From Streptomyces sp. NBC_00490 (GTDB lineage: Bacteria; Actinomycetota; Actinomycetes; Streptomycetales; Streptomycetaceae): a DNA stretch of 64,000 bases. The notes beneath the pieces are model-generated. The model did no database searches. It saw only the letters and a program-made list of their open reading frames with translations, and had not been told where the DNA came from. Below are positions 22,718 through 30,916 of the stretch, one piece after another; within the stretch, counting starts at the first letter, position 1; every line of letters begins with the position of its first letter. The position numbers and the translations under genes were made by a program. The DNA is taken from NCBI RefSeq assembly GCF_036013645.1, contig NZ_CP107869.1, positions 1,860,001 to 1,924,000 on the forward strand, given 5' to 3'.

Positions 22718-22741
22718 TATAGTTGGCTGGTAACCAGTCAA
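22718..22741 (+). promoter_or_regulatory. Promoter -10 and overlapping operator of the TetR gene
   Basis: TATAGT (22718-22723) is a good -10 hexamer. It runs directly into a 19-nt inverted repeat, TTGgCTGGTaACCAGtCAA, with one mismatched pair (22723-22741). The repeat covers the expected transcription start, about 15-33 nt before the ATG. This is the classic position for autorepression by the TetR protein encoded downstream. The -35 is not clear. Confidence 0.6.
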
Positions 22742-22756
22742 CGCAGGAGTTACAGC

Positions 22757-23434
22757 ATGTCCCCGCGCAGCGCCTCGGTCAATGAAGAGTTGCGCCGTCG
22801 TTCCCGGGAGCGGCTCCTGCAGGCGGCCGTCGAGCTGGTCTCCGAGCACGGTTACGAGGCGACGACGCTCGGCGCCATCGCGGACCGGGCCGGTTCGGCG
22901 CGTGGGCTGACCTCGTACTACTTCCCCGGCAAGCGCCAGCTCGTGCAGTCCGCCGTGCACCGGCTGATGCACCGCACGCTGGAGGAGGCGCTGGAGCGCG
23001 AGCCGCGCACCGACGACGGCAAGGAGCGGATGGCGCGGGCCATCGACGCGATTCTGGGCCTGGCCCGGGATCGGCCCGTGCTGATGCGCCAGCACATGGC
23101 CGGGCTGCTGCACGCCGAGGGTTTCATGCCGTGCCCGGAGCAGCGGCGCCTGGCCGAACTGCTGAGGGACACCGTCGCCCGCAACGGCTCGGGCGACGTC
23201 GACGCCGACTATCCGATGCTGCGCGCCCTGCTCATGGGCTCGGTCTACGCGGCCCTGGTGCCCGGGGTCCCGATGCCGATCCCGGTACTGCGGGCCGAGT
23301 TGTTCGGGCGCTACCGGCTGGACTGGGAACTGGGCGTCCCGCCGGACACCGATGAGGCGTCCGGCGGGACGTACGAGACCGATCTGTCGCGTTTCTTCGC
23401 GACCGGGGATCCCGCGGCCGGTCAGTCGAAGTAG
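22757..23434 (+). CDS. TetR family transcriptional regulator
   Basis: The 225-residue product has an N-terminal TetR HTH: RERLLQAAVELVSEHGYEAT, TLGAIADRAGSARGLTSYYF (helix-turn-helix) and PGKRQLVQSAVHRLM. The C-terminal part is the variable ligand-binding and dimer domain. AGGAG lies 7 nt before the ATG. A 19-nt inverted repeat just upstream is the likely autoregulatory site. The targets are not obvious, as the next gene is convergent: its stop overlaps this gene's end by 13 nt. The HAD gene upstream is separated by a terminator. Confidence 0.93.
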   Translation: MSPRSASVNEELRRRSRERLLQAAVELVSEHGYEATTLGAIADRAGSARGLTSYYFPGKRQLVQSAVHRLMHRTLEEALEREPRTDDGKERMARAIDAILGLARDRPVLMRQHMAGLLHAEGFMPCPEQRRLAELLRDTVARNGSGDVDADYPMLRALLMGSVYAALVPGVPMPIPVLRAELFGRYRLDWELGVPPDTDEASGGTYETDLSRFFATGDPAAGQSK

Positions 23435-24921
23435 TCGGGCTGCGTCTGGACGTTGAGCTCGCCCAGCCGCACCCGCTTCGCCGGGTCCGTGCGCCGGTCG
23501 TTGATCTTCAGGACGTCGAAGCCCTTGGCGATGTCGTTGGAGTAGATGTAGCCGTTGTAGTAGTACGCCGACCAGGGACCGGCCGTGGTGAGCTGCTCGG
23601 TGTTCACCGGGCCGCGCTCGAAGTAGCCGATCTCCTTCGGCTTCGAGGAGTCGGTGAAGTCCCAGACGGAGACGCCGCCCTGGTACCAGGCCTGGACCAT
23701 GATGTCCTTGCCCTTGACCGGGATCAGCGAGCCGTTGTGGGCCACGCAGACCTCGACGTCCGCCTGGTAGCGGGGGATCTTGAAGTAGCTGCGGAAGACG
23801 AGCTTGCGCTTGTCGCCCTTGCCGACGATGTCGTAGATGCCGTCGGCGCCACGGTTCGGACCGATCGCCGCGTTGCAGGTGGCCGCGCCGCCGCCGCCCA
23901 GCTCGTCGGTGAAGACGACCTTGTTCGCCTTCTGGTTGAAGGTCGCCGAGTGCCAGAACGCGAAGTTGACGTTGTCCTGCACCCGGTCGATGACCTTCGG
24001 GTTCTCGGGGTCCTTGATGGAGAACAGGATGCCGTCACCCATGCAGGCGCCCGCCGCCAGGTCCTTCGAGGGCAGCACCGTGATGTCGTGGCAGCCGGTG
24101 GTCTTGGAGACGCCCGGGTTGGTGGGTCCGCCGGGGTTGCCGCCGCCGTCCGGGCCCTCACCCGGGAACAGCACCGGGAAGCTCACGACCGCCGCGTTCT
24201 GGGGGGCGTTGCGCGGCACCTTGATGACGGAGATGCCGTCGTGGGGCGGCTGGCAGTCGGGGTAGGCGGCGTTCGGCGAGTACGAGGAGACGTAGACGTA
24301 GACGTCCTTGCGCTCGGGCACCAGCGTGTGGGTGTGCGAGCCGCACGCGGTCTCGACGGCGGCGACGTACTTCGGGTTCGCCTTGTCCCTGATGTCGAAG
24401 ACCTTGATGCCCTCCCAGGAGGACTTCTCCGTCGCGGGCTGCGTGGTGCTGTTGCAGCTGTTGTCGGTGCGCGAGGAGTCGGTCGACAGGAAGAGCAGGT
24501 TCCCGGAGACCGAGATGTCGTTCTGGGAACCGGGGCACAGGACCTGGGACACGGTCCTCGGTGCCTTCGGGTTGCTGATGTCGTAGATGACGAAGCCGTC
24601 GAAGTTGCCGGAGAAGGCGTACTTGCCCTGGAACGTCAGGTCCGAGTTGAGACTCGCCAAGGCCTTGGGCGAGTTGGCCACGTGCTCGATGTTGTCGGAG
24701 TGGACGACCTCGTCCTTGCCGGGTATCTCCCCGTCGGCTATCGCGGCCCGGACCTCGGCCTCGGTGCTCCGGGACACTTTCTCGCCCACGGTCGGGCCGT
24801 CCCCGGGGTCGGGGGTCGCGGCCGCGGGTCCCGCCATCAGCATCGCCGCCAGGAGTCCGGCCGCGGCCGCGGCAACTCCCAGTCGTCTGTGCCGGGTTCG
24901 GGGGTTCTTCAACAGGATCAC
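23422..24921 (-). CDS. Secreted LVIVD-repeat (beta-propeller-like) protein
   Basis: The 499-residue product has a signal peptide (RHRRLGVAAAAAGLLAAMLM...AGPAAA, cut near residue 36). It carries repeats of the LVIVD type, such as GFVIYDISNPKAPRTVSQV, GIKVFDIRDKANPKYVAAV and GVSVWDFTDSSKPKEIGYF, each a likely propeller blade. Its paired cysteines suggest disulfides outside the cell. No catalytic motif was found; it may bind a ligand or partner. GTG 24921 has GGAGG 5 nt upstream. It is divergent from a DUF305 lipoprotein, a pairing I recall from other Streptomyces genomes, so the two products may act together. Confidence 0.85.
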   Translation of the reverse strand: MILLKNPRTRHRRLGVAAAAAGLLAAMLMAGPAAATPDPGDGPTVGEKVSRSTEAEVRAAIADGEIPGKDEVVHSDNIEHVANSPKALASLNSDLTFQGKYAFSGNFDGFVIYDISNPKAPRTVSQVLCPGSQNDISVSGNLLFLSTDSSRTDNSCNSTTQPATEKSSWEGIKVFDIRDKANPKYVAAVETACGSHTHTLVPERKDVYVYVSSYSPNAAYPDCQPPHDGISVIKVPRNAPQNAAVVSFPVLFPGEGPDGGGNPGGPTNPGVSKTTGCHDITVLPSKDLAAGACMGDGILFSIKDPENPKVIDRVQDNVNFAFWHSATFNQKANKVVFTDELGGGGAATCNAAIGPNRGADGIYDIVGKGDKRKLVFRSYFKIPRYQADVEVCVAHNGSLIPVKGKDIMVQAWYQGGVSVWDFTDSSKPKEIGYFERGPVNTEQLTTAGPWSAYYYNGYIYSNDIAKGFDVLKINDRRTDPAKRVRLGELNVQTQPDYFD

Positions 24922-24986
24922 TGTTTCCTCCCTGAGTTCCGTTCACCTCGGAACGGTTCACGCACCACCGAAGTATTGTCTTCGCC

Positions 24987-25655
24987 ATGCACATACCAAC
25001 AGGGGGCAACAAGATCGCAATGAAGTTTTTCGCCCCGGTGACCCTCACCGCCCTCGCGATGCTGGGACTTGGCGCCTGTGACACGGCCTCGGACGCGGAA
25101 CCGGCCCCGAGCGGACCGTCGGTGCTCGTGCCCGGCAAGCCCGGCGAGGCGAACCGCACCCTGTCCGCCGACGAGGCCGCGGACCAGCGCGCCGAGGACG
25201 ACTCCCCCAACTCGGCGGACGTCTCGTACGCCCGGATGATGATCGAGCACCACACACAGGCACTGGAGTTGACCGAACTCGCCCCGGAGCGCGCGAAGTC
25301 CACGAAGGTCGAGAAGCTGGCCGAGCGGATCAAGGCGGCCCAGGGGCCGGAGATCGCCGCCATGCGGAGCTGGCTGAAGACGTACGGCAAACAGGAGACC
25401 CGGGAGGGCGACGCGCACGACCACGCCTCGATGCCCGGGATGGCCACCGAGGCACAGATCCACAAGCTGCGGGCCGCCAGGGGCACGGCCTTCGACCAGC
25501 TCTTCCTCACCCTGATGATCACGCATCACGAAGGGGCGATCACCATGGCCACCGACGTGAAGGGACAGGGCAACAACATCCGGATCGAGGAGATGGCCGA
25601 CGACGTGGTCGCCCAGCAGACGGCCGAGATCTCCCGGATGCGGGACATGCAGTAA
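24987..25655 (+). CDS. DUF305 family lipoprotein
   Basis: The 222-residue product has a lipoprotein signal ending in the lipobox LGAC, so it is anchored on the outside of the membrane. Two DUF305 repeats follow: SYARMMIEHHTQALELTELA and LTLMITHHEGAITMATDVK, each with a HH pair that could bind metal; copper is suggested for some relatives. A His/Met-rich link (AHDHASMPGM) lies between them. An in-frame ATG at 25020 is an alternative start that still leaves a short signal. The gene is divergent from the LVIVD protein gene and convergent with the DUF6214 gene. A metal-handling role is inferred. Confidence 0.87.
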   Translation: MHIPTGGNKIAMKFFAPVTLTALAMLGLGACDTASDAEPAPSGPSVLVPGKPGEANRTLSADEAADQRAEDDSPNSADVSYARMMIEHHTQALELTELAPERAKSTKVEKLAERIKAAQGPEIAAMRSWLKTYGKQETREGDAHDHASMPGMATEAQIHKLRAARGTAFDQLFLTLMITHHEGAITMATDVKGQGNNIRIEEMADDVVAQQTAEISRMRDMQ

Positions 25656-25683
25656 AGGCCCCCGCCGACCGCAACAGCCGCAC

Positions 25684-26199
25684 TCAGCGCCGGGCGTGAC
25701 GTGGCGTCAGGTACCCGGCGTCGCGCGCCTGCGCGATCAGCCGGAGCGACTTGCGGCGGCTGTGCCCGGTCGCGCACATCACCGCGAGCACCGGGTCGAC
25801 GCCGTCCTCCTGGGCGGCCCGGTACTCCTGGGCGAGCAGCAGGCGGCCCTCCACGCCACGCGGCCAGGCGGGCCGGGCGCGCCGCGACCCGGCCGGCTCG
25901 TCGTCCCCTTCCGCCGGTCCGGCACCGCACGCCTCGAAGAGCGGGCCCTCGATCCAGTCGGCGAACACCGCGAGGTCGTCCAGCGAGAGGGCCGGCTGGG
26001 CCCGGACGTCCTCGACCGAGACCTGCCCCTCGGCCACGACGGCGAGCGCGTCGACCCGGGCACCGTCGGTGAACGCCAGCCGGACGTGGAACCAGGCTGT
26101 CGTCCCCTCGCCCTCCCGCACTTCCCACGCGGGCCACACGGACACCGCACCGTCCGTCGGGCAACGATCAGAAAGATTAAGAAACGATGCTTCTAGCAC
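25684..26199 (-). CDS. DUF6214 family protein
   Basis: The 171-residue acidic product matches the Streptomyces DUF6214 family: VWPAWEVREGEGTTAWFHVR, then GARVDALAVVAEGQVSVEDV, and the C-terminal RRKSLRLIAQARDAGYLTPRH, which looks like a small helix-turn-helix or winged tail. Function is unknown; the ending suggests nucleic-acid contact. GTG 26199 has no ribosome-binding site, so translation may be leaderless or may start later. The codons near the 5' end are unusually A+T-rich, so the first ten residues are doubtful. It is convergent with the DUF305 gene. Confidence 0.7.
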   Translation of the reverse strand: MLEASFLNLSDRCPTDGAVSVWPAWEVREGEGTTAWFHVRLAFTDGARVDALAVVAEGQVSVEDVRAQPALSLDDLAVFADWIEGPLFEACGAGPAEGDDEPAGSRRARPAWPRGVEGRLLLAQEYRAAQEDGVDPVLAVMCATGHSRRKSLRLIAQARDAGYLTPRHARR

Positions 26200-26344
26200 A
26201 CACGCAACGTAACCGCATGATCACTTTCCATACCAACGGACACGCGTCCACGGACCCGTACAGCACCCTGTCAGCGCAGCTGCGACGGTGCGATGCTGGA
26301 GACATCAGCGATCTCCTCTGATCCCTCGGGTAAGGAGTACCGCC

Positions 26345-27688
26345 GTGCTTCGTGTCGCCGTTGTCGGCTCCGGGCCGAGCGGGTGCTACACCGCCCAGAG
26401 CCTGGTCCAGCTGGATCCCTCGGTCCGCGTCGACGTCCTGGACCGCCTGCCGTGCCCGTACGGCCTGGTGCGCTACGGGGTGGCGCCCGACCACGAGAAG
26501 ATCAAGTCCCTCCAGGGCAATCTGCGCACGGTCCTGGAGCACGAGCGGGTGCGCTTCCTCGGCGGGGTGCGGGTGGGCGAGGACGGGGTGCCCGCCGCCC
26601 GGCTGCGGGAGCGGTACCACGCGGTCGTGTACTGCGTGGGGGCCGCCACCGACCGGCATCTGGGTGTTCCCGGCGAGGATCTGCCGGGCAGCTGGTCGGC
26701 GACCGAGTTCGTGTCCTGGTACAGCGCCCATCCGGATGCCGTGGACGACGGATTCGTCCGTGACGCCCGCTCGGCCGTGGTCATCGGCGTGGGGAACGTC
26801 GCGGTCGACGTGGCGCGGATGCTGGCCCGGGGCGCCGCGGAGCTGAGCCCCACGGACATGCCGCAGGCGGCGCTCTCCGCGCTGGCGGCGAGCCGGGTGA
26901 CCGAGGTTCACATGGTGGGTCGCCGGGGCCCCTCCCAGGCTCGGTTCACCACCAAGGAGCTGCGCGAGCTGGGCGCGCTGCCGGACACGGAAGTGACGGT
27001 GGATCCGCAGGAGTTGGCGCTGGACCCGGCGTACCTCGCCCCCTCCGCGCTGCCCGCCGCGCCGCGCCGCAATGTGGAGGTGCTGCGCGGCTGGGCCACC
27101 GCTCCCGGGCGGTCCGCGGCGCGCCGGATCCGCATGCGCTTCTTCCTGCGTCCCGTCGAACTCCTCGCCGAGCACGGACGGGTGGCGGCGGTGCGCTTCG
27201 AACGGACGGCGCCCGACGGGCAGGGCGGGGTGACGGGGACGGGCCGGTACGAGGACATCGCGGCGCAGCTGGTGCTGCGGTCGGTGGGGTATCGCGGGGT
27301 GCCGCTGGAGGGGCTGCCGTTCGACCCCGCGACCTGTACTGTGCCGCACCTCGCCGGTCGGGTGCTGCGCGAGGGGGCCGTCGCGCCGGGCGAGTACGTG
27401 GCCGGTTGGATCAAGCGGGGTCCGACGGGAGTCATCGGCACGAACCGCCCCTGTGCGAAGGAGACGGTGACGTCGTTGCTGGAGGATGCCGCCGCTCTCC
27501 TGCGCAGGGAGCTGCCCGGCGATCCCCTGGCGGCGCTGCGGGCGGACGGGATCGAGCCCGTCGAGTGGACGGGGTGGTGCGCCATCGAACGGGCGGAGGC
27601 GGAGCTGGGGGCCACGCTCGGGCGGAGCGTGGTCAAGCTGCCGGACTGGGAATCGCTGCTGGCCGCGGCGCGCAGGAGCGCCTCGTAG
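26345..27688 (+). CDS. Ferredoxin/adrenodoxin-type NADP+ reductase (FprA-like flavoprotein)
   Basis: The 447-residue two-dinucleotide-fold flavoprotein begins VAVVGSGPSGCYTAQSL (FAD loop), followed by PYGLVRYGVAPDHEKIK, a hallmark of adrenodoxin reductase and mycobacterial FprA. The NADP site is VVIGVGNVAVDVARML, then VHMVGRRGPSQARFT, and the C-terminal GWIKRGPTGVIGTNRPCAKE closes the FAD site. It should pass electrons from NADPH to a ferredoxin, for example for a cytochrome P450. No P450 or ferredoxin gene lies in the window. GTG 26345 has AAGGAG 7 nt upstream. It is followed by a permease gene after 88 nt. Confidence 0.9.
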   Translation: MLRVAVVGSGPSGCYTAQSLVQLDPSVRVDVLDRLPCPYGLVRYGVAPDHEKIKSLQGNLRTVLEHERVRFLGGVRVGEDGVPAARLRERYHAVVYCVGAATDRHLGVPGEDLPGSWSATEFVSWYSAHPDAVDDGFVRDARSAVVIGVGNVAVDVARMLARGAAELSPTDMPQAALSALAASRVTEVHMVGRRGPSQARFTTKELRELGALPDTEVTVDPQELALDPAYLAPSALPAAPRRNVEVLRGWATAPGRSAARRIRMRFFLRPVELLAEHGRVAAVRFERTAPDGQGGVTGTGRYEDIAAQLVLRSVGYRGVPLEGLPFDPATCTVPHLAGRVLREGAVAPGEYVAGWIKRGPTGVIGTNRPCAKETVTSLLEDAAALLRRELPGDPLAALRADGIEPVEWTGWCAIERAEAELGATLGRSVVKLPDWESLLAAARRSAS

Positions 27689-27776
27689 CAGAGTGGAACG
27701 TGTCCGGGTGGGCATGACACACAGCGGCAACAGCTCGGAAATCAACAAACTGTTCAAGGAGCTTACGGTCTCGCTC

Positions 27777-29165
27777 ATGACGACAACCGCTCCCGTACAT
27801 CCCGTCGACGAAGTCCCACCCGTACGCCAGTTGGCCGCCTTCGGCCTCCAGCACGTCCTCGCGATGTACGCCGGAGCCGTGGCCGTCCCCCTGATCGTCG
27901 GCAGCGCGATGAAACTGTCGGCCGCCGACCTCGCGTACCTCATCACCGCCGACCTCCTGGTGTGCGGCATAGCCACGCTCATCCAGTGCATCGGGTTCTG
28001 GCGCTTCGGCGTGCGTCTGCCGATCATGCAGGGCTGTACGTTCGCCGCCGTGTCGCCCATGGTGCTGATCGGCACCACCGGCGGCGGACTGCCCGCGATC
28101 TACGGCTCGGTGATCGTCGCGGGACTCGCGATCATGCTGCTGGCGCCGGTGTTCGGGAAGCTGCTGCGCTTCTTCCCGCCGCTGGTCACGGGCACCGTGA
28201 TCCTGATCATCGGGCTGTCGCTGCTCCCCGTCGCGGGCAACTGGGCCGCGGGCGGTGTCGGTGCGGCCGACTTCGGGGAGCCGAAGAACCTCGGGCTCGC
28301 CGCGTTCGTCCTGCTCGTCGTGGTGGGTGTGCAGCGGTTCGCGCCGGTCTTCCTGAGCCGGATCGCCGTCCTGACCGGCATCGTCGTCGGGCTCGCGGTC
28401 GCGATCCCGTTCGGGTTCACGGACTTCGACGGGGTCGGCGACGCGGACTGGCTCGGCGTCAGCACGCCGTTCCACTTCGGTGCGCCCACCTTCGAGTTCT
28501 CGGCGATCGTCTCGATGCTGGTCGTGGCGCTGGTGACGATGACCGAGACGACCGGTGACCTGATCGCGGTCGGCGAGATGACGGACCGCAAGGTCGAGCC
28601 GCGCTCCCTCGCGGACGGCCTGCGCGCCGACGGCCTGTCCACCGTCCTCGGCGGCGTCTTCAACACCTTCCCGTACACCGCGTACGCGCAGAACGTCGGT
28701 CTCGTCGGTATGACCCGGGTCCGCAGCCGCTGGGTGGTCGCCGCGGCGGGCGGCATCCTCGTCCTGCTCGGCCTGCTGCCCAAGCTGGGCGCGGTCGTGG
28801 CGGCCGTACCGGCGCCGGTGCTCGGCGGCGCGGGTCTGGTGATGTTCGGGACGGTCGCGGCGAGCGGGCTGAGGACGCTCGCGCAGGTCGACTTCAAGGG
28901 GAACAACAACCTGACGGTGGTGGCCGTCTCGGTCGCCGTCGGCATGCTGCCGGTCGGGGTGCCGGCGGTCTACGAGAAGTTCCCGGACTGGTTCCAGACG
29001 GTGATGAACAGCGGCATCAGCGCGGGCTGCCTGACGGCGATCGTACTGAACCTGCTGTTCAACCACCTTCCCTCGAAGGGCGGTTCAGTCGCTCCCGAGG
29101 CGGCCGTCCTGGCGGGAGGCGGCGCCGAGGAGACTGTCGAGAAGTCCCGGGAAGAGGTCGTCTAG
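27777..29165 (+). CDS. NCS2 family purine/pyrimidine (uracil-xanthine type) permease
   Basis: The 462-residue protein has about 12-14 membrane segments. It has the NCS2 features QLAAFGLQHVLAMYAGAVAV, RLPIMQGCTFAAVSPM, the MTETTGDLIAVGEM motif with its substrate-binding Glu, and NTFPYTAYAQNVGLVGMT. It should import a nucleobase such as xanthine or uric acid with protons or sodium; the last motif leans to the purine branch. ATG 27777 fits family starts, but AAGGAG is 15 nt away, and ATG 27714 in frame is possible. The 3' end overlaps the convergent ArsR gene by 81 nt. Confidence 0.9.
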   Translation: MTTTAPVHPVDEVPPVRQLAAFGLQHVLAMYAGAVAVPLIVGSAMKLSAADLAYLITADLLVCGIATLIQCIGFWRFGVRLPIMQGCTFAAVSPMVLIGTTGGGLPAIYGSVIVAGLAIMLLAPVFGKLLRFFPPLVTGTVILIIGLSLLPVAGNWAAGGVGAADFGEPKNLGLAAFVLLVVVGVQRFAPVFLSRIAVLTGIVVGLAVAIPFGFTDFDGVGDADWLGVSTPFHFGAPTFEFSAIVSMLVVALVTMTETTGDLIAVGEMTDRKVEPRSLADGLRADGLSTVLGGVFNTFPYTAYAQNVGLVGMTRVRSRWVVAAAGGILVLLGLLPKLGAVVAAVPAPVLGGAGLVMFGTVAASGLRTLAQVDFKGNNNLTVVAVSVAVGMLPVGVPAVYEKFPDWFQTVMNSGISAGCLTAIVLNLLFNHLPSKGGSVAPEAAVLAGGGAEETVEKSREEVV

Positions 29166-29438
29166 GTCGCTCTTGCGCAGACCGTTCATCTTGGCGGTGC
29201 CCCGATAGATCTGCCGGATCACCCCGGCCTCGCGCAGCACGCGGAAGTGGTGCGTGGTCGTGGACTTGGTGACCGGCAGCTCGAACTGCGAACAGGTGAG
29301 CTCGTCGCCCACGGCGGCGAGCTCTCGCACGATCCGGAGCCGCATCGGGTCGGACAGCGCGTGCAGGATCGGCTCCAGCCGGATCTCCTCGCGCGCCGGG
29401 TGCGGAAGATCGCGGCTGCTGACGGCGGGAGAGGTCAC
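29085..29438 (-). CDS. ArsR-type winged-helix transcriptional regulator
   Basis: The 117-residue product has a winged HTH: ILHALSDPMRLRIVRELAA, LTCSQFELPVTKSTTTHHFR (recognition helix) and VLREAGVIRQIYRGTAKMNG (wing). No cysteine cluster for arsenic or other metals is present; the single Cys is in the HTH, as in DUF/ArsR subgroups that control flavin enzymes. It is divergent from an old yellow enzyme gene with two strong inverted repeats between them, so it probably controls that gene and itself. The last 27 codons overlap the 3' end of the permease gene on the other strand. Confidence 0.9.
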   Translation of the reverse strand: MTSPAVSSRDLPHPAREEIRLEPILHALSDPMRLRIVRELAAVGDELTCSQFELPVTKSTTTHHFRVLREAGVIRQIYRGTAKMNGLRKSDLDDLFPGLLDSLLGAASRQDGRLGSD

Positions 29439-29469
29439 GGTGGCTCCAGACTCTGCGGGGAGCCCATTG

Positions 29470-29519
29470 TACGAGACCTCTCGTAGTTTGACACCTTACG
29501 TACTACGATGCCTATCGTA
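29470..29519 (+). promoter_or_regulatory. Promoter region with two inverted repeats between ArsR and the old yellow enzyme gene
   Basis: TACGAGA-CC-TCTCGTA (29470-29485) is a perfect 16-nt repeat, and TACGAT-GCCT-ATCGTA (29504-29519) is a second with the same TACGA core. They bracket a consensus TTGACA -35 (29488-29493). A -10 such as CCTATC or TATCGT lies inside the second repeat. Binding of a dimer at both sites would block RNA polymerase. This is the likely operator of the divergent ArsR regulator. Confidence 0.7.
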
Positions 29520-29558
29520 CGAGTCGACCGCTCGGTCCCGTGACGATTGGAGCCCGCC

Positions 29559-30638
29559 GTGAGTGCCCTCTTCGAGCCCTACACCCTGCGCGATCTGACG
29601 ATCCCCAACCGGGTGTGGATGCCGCCGATGTGCCAGTACTCCGCGGCCCCCGAAGGCCCGGAGACCGGGGCGCCCAACGACTGGCACTTCGCGCACTACG
29701 CGGCGCGCGCGGCGGGCGGCACGGGCCTGATCATCATCGAGGCGACGGCCGTGAGCCCCGAGGGCCGGATCTCCCCGTACGACCTGGGGATCTGGAACGA
29801 CACCCAGGTCGAGGCGTTCCGCCGGATCACCCGCTTCCTGGTGTCCCAGGGCACCGTGCCGGGCATCCAGCTCGCACACGCCGGCCGCAAGGCGGCCACG
29901 GACCGGCCGTGGAAGGGCGGCGCGCCGCTCGGCACGGACGGGTACGGATGGCAGCCGCTGGGGCCGAGCCCGCTCGCCTTCGACGAACGGCACGCGGTGC
30001 CGACCGAGTTGACGACCGCTCAGATCCAGGAGATCGTCGGCCAGTTCGCCGACGCGGCCCGCCGCGCTCTCGCCGCGGGGTTCGAAGTCGCCGAGATCCA
30101 CGGCGCCCACGGCTATCTGATCAGCAACTTCCTCTCCCCGCACTCGAATCACCGCACGGACGCCTACGGCGGCTCGTACGAGAACCGCACCCGCTTCGCC
30201 CTCGAGGTCGTGGACGCCGTACGGGAGGTGTGGCCGGACGACAAGCCGCTGTTCTTCCGTATCTCGGCGACCGACTGGCTGGAGGAGGGCGGCTGGACGG
30301 CGGACGACACGGTCCGCTTCGCGGCCGACCTCCGGGCCCATGGCATCGACCTCCTCGACGTCTCCACCGGCGGCAACGCCTCCGGCGTCCGCATCCCGAC
30401 CGGCCCCGGCTACCAGGTCCCCTTCGCCGCCCGGGTGAAGGCGGAGACCTCGCTGCCGGTGGCCGCGGTCGGCATGATCACCGAGCCCGAGCAGGCCGAG
30501 AAGATCCTGGTCAACGGCGAGGCGGACGCGGTACTGCTGGGCCGTGAGCTGCTGCGCGACCCGTCGTGGGCGCGGCACGCGGCGCGGGAGCTGGGCGGGG
30601 ACGTGCGGGTGCCGGACCAGTACCACCGGTCGGTCTGA
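29559..30638 (+). CDS. NADH:flavin oxidoreductase, old yellow enzyme family (YqjM-like)
   Basis: The 359-residue FMN-dependent (beta/alpha)8 enzyme has RVWMPPMCQYSA at the start, QLAHAGRKA, the substrate-site EIHGAHGYLISNFLSPHSNH followed by RTDAYGGSYENR, and DVSTGGN with the phosphate-binding VGMITEPEQAE end. Cys in PPMCQYSA is the redox-tuning Cys typical of the thermophilic/YqjM class. It reduces activated C=C bonds using NAD(P)H. GTG 29559 has GGAG 6 nt upstream; an upstream TTG at 29547 is less likely. The divergent ArsR gene and its operators suggest induction by an electrophile. Confidence 0.93.
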   Translation: MSALFEPYTLRDLTIPNRVWMPPMCQYSAAPEGPETGAPNDWHFAHYAARAAGGTGLIIIEATAVSPEGRISPYDLGIWNDTQVEAFRRITRFLVSQGTVPGIQLAHAGRKAATDRPWKGGAPLGTDGYGWQPLGPSPLAFDERHAVPTELTTAQIQEIVGQFADAARRALAAGFEVAEIHGAHGYLISNFLSPHSNHRTDAYGGSYENRTRFALEVVDAVREVWPDDKPLFFRISATDWLEEGGWTADDTVRFAADLRAHGIDLLDVSTGGNASGVRIPTGPGYQVPFAARVKAETSLPVAAVGMITEPEQAEKILVNGEADAVLLGRELLRDPSWARHAARELGGDVRVPDQYHRSV

Positions 30639-30651
30639 GCCTGTCCTCCCT

Positions 30652-30683
30652 CCGGAGTACGGCGCCCCCGGCGTGTACTCCCG
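30652..30683 (+). terminator. Hairpin after the old yellow enzyme gene
   Basis: GGAGTAC and GTACTCC pair across a 14-nt GC-rich loop that can itself fold, with flanking CCGG on both sides. It begins 14 nt after the stop codon. There is no T-run. Confidence 0.5.
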
Positions 30684-30770
30684 GAAGATCGGGGTCGGTG
30701 TCTCCGGAGGCACGATGCGCCGGGGGCTCCCGGCGGCAAGGCTGGCGGCATCGAACGTCAGGAGGGCGCC

Positions 30771-30872
30771 ATGAGCCGCCAGACCCGCATCCGCGTCAGC
30801 CGCCGACCCGCGGCCCCCCGGGACGAGAAGATCGACCGCAGGACACCTTCGGGACGCCTGCTGCCGTACTGA
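30771..30872 (+). CDS. Possible 33-residue basic small protein
   Basis: ATG 30771 is preceded by AGGAGGG with 4-nt spacing, one of the best ribosome-binding sites in the window. The 33-codon frame encodes MSRQTRIRVSRRPAAPRDEK followed by IDRRTPSGRLLPY, nine Arg and one Lys in all, with high GC at third positions (about 87 percent). It lies in the otherwise empty gap between the old yellow enzyme and the esterase genes. No family is recognised. It could be a real small protein or a chance frame in GC-rich DNA; the ribosome-binding site is the main argument. Confidence 0.4.
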   Translation: MSRQTRIRVSRRPAAPRDEKIDRRTPSGRLLPY

Positions 30873-30916
30873 ACCGCCGGAAGGCGGCCGGAGAGCTCCG
30901 GCCGCCCCGCTGGACG

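Noticed and set aside
24158..25522. Long minus-strand frame across the LVIVD start and the DUF305 gene
   Set aside because: It runs through a divergent promoter region and is antisense to the lipobox and HH motifs of DUF305.
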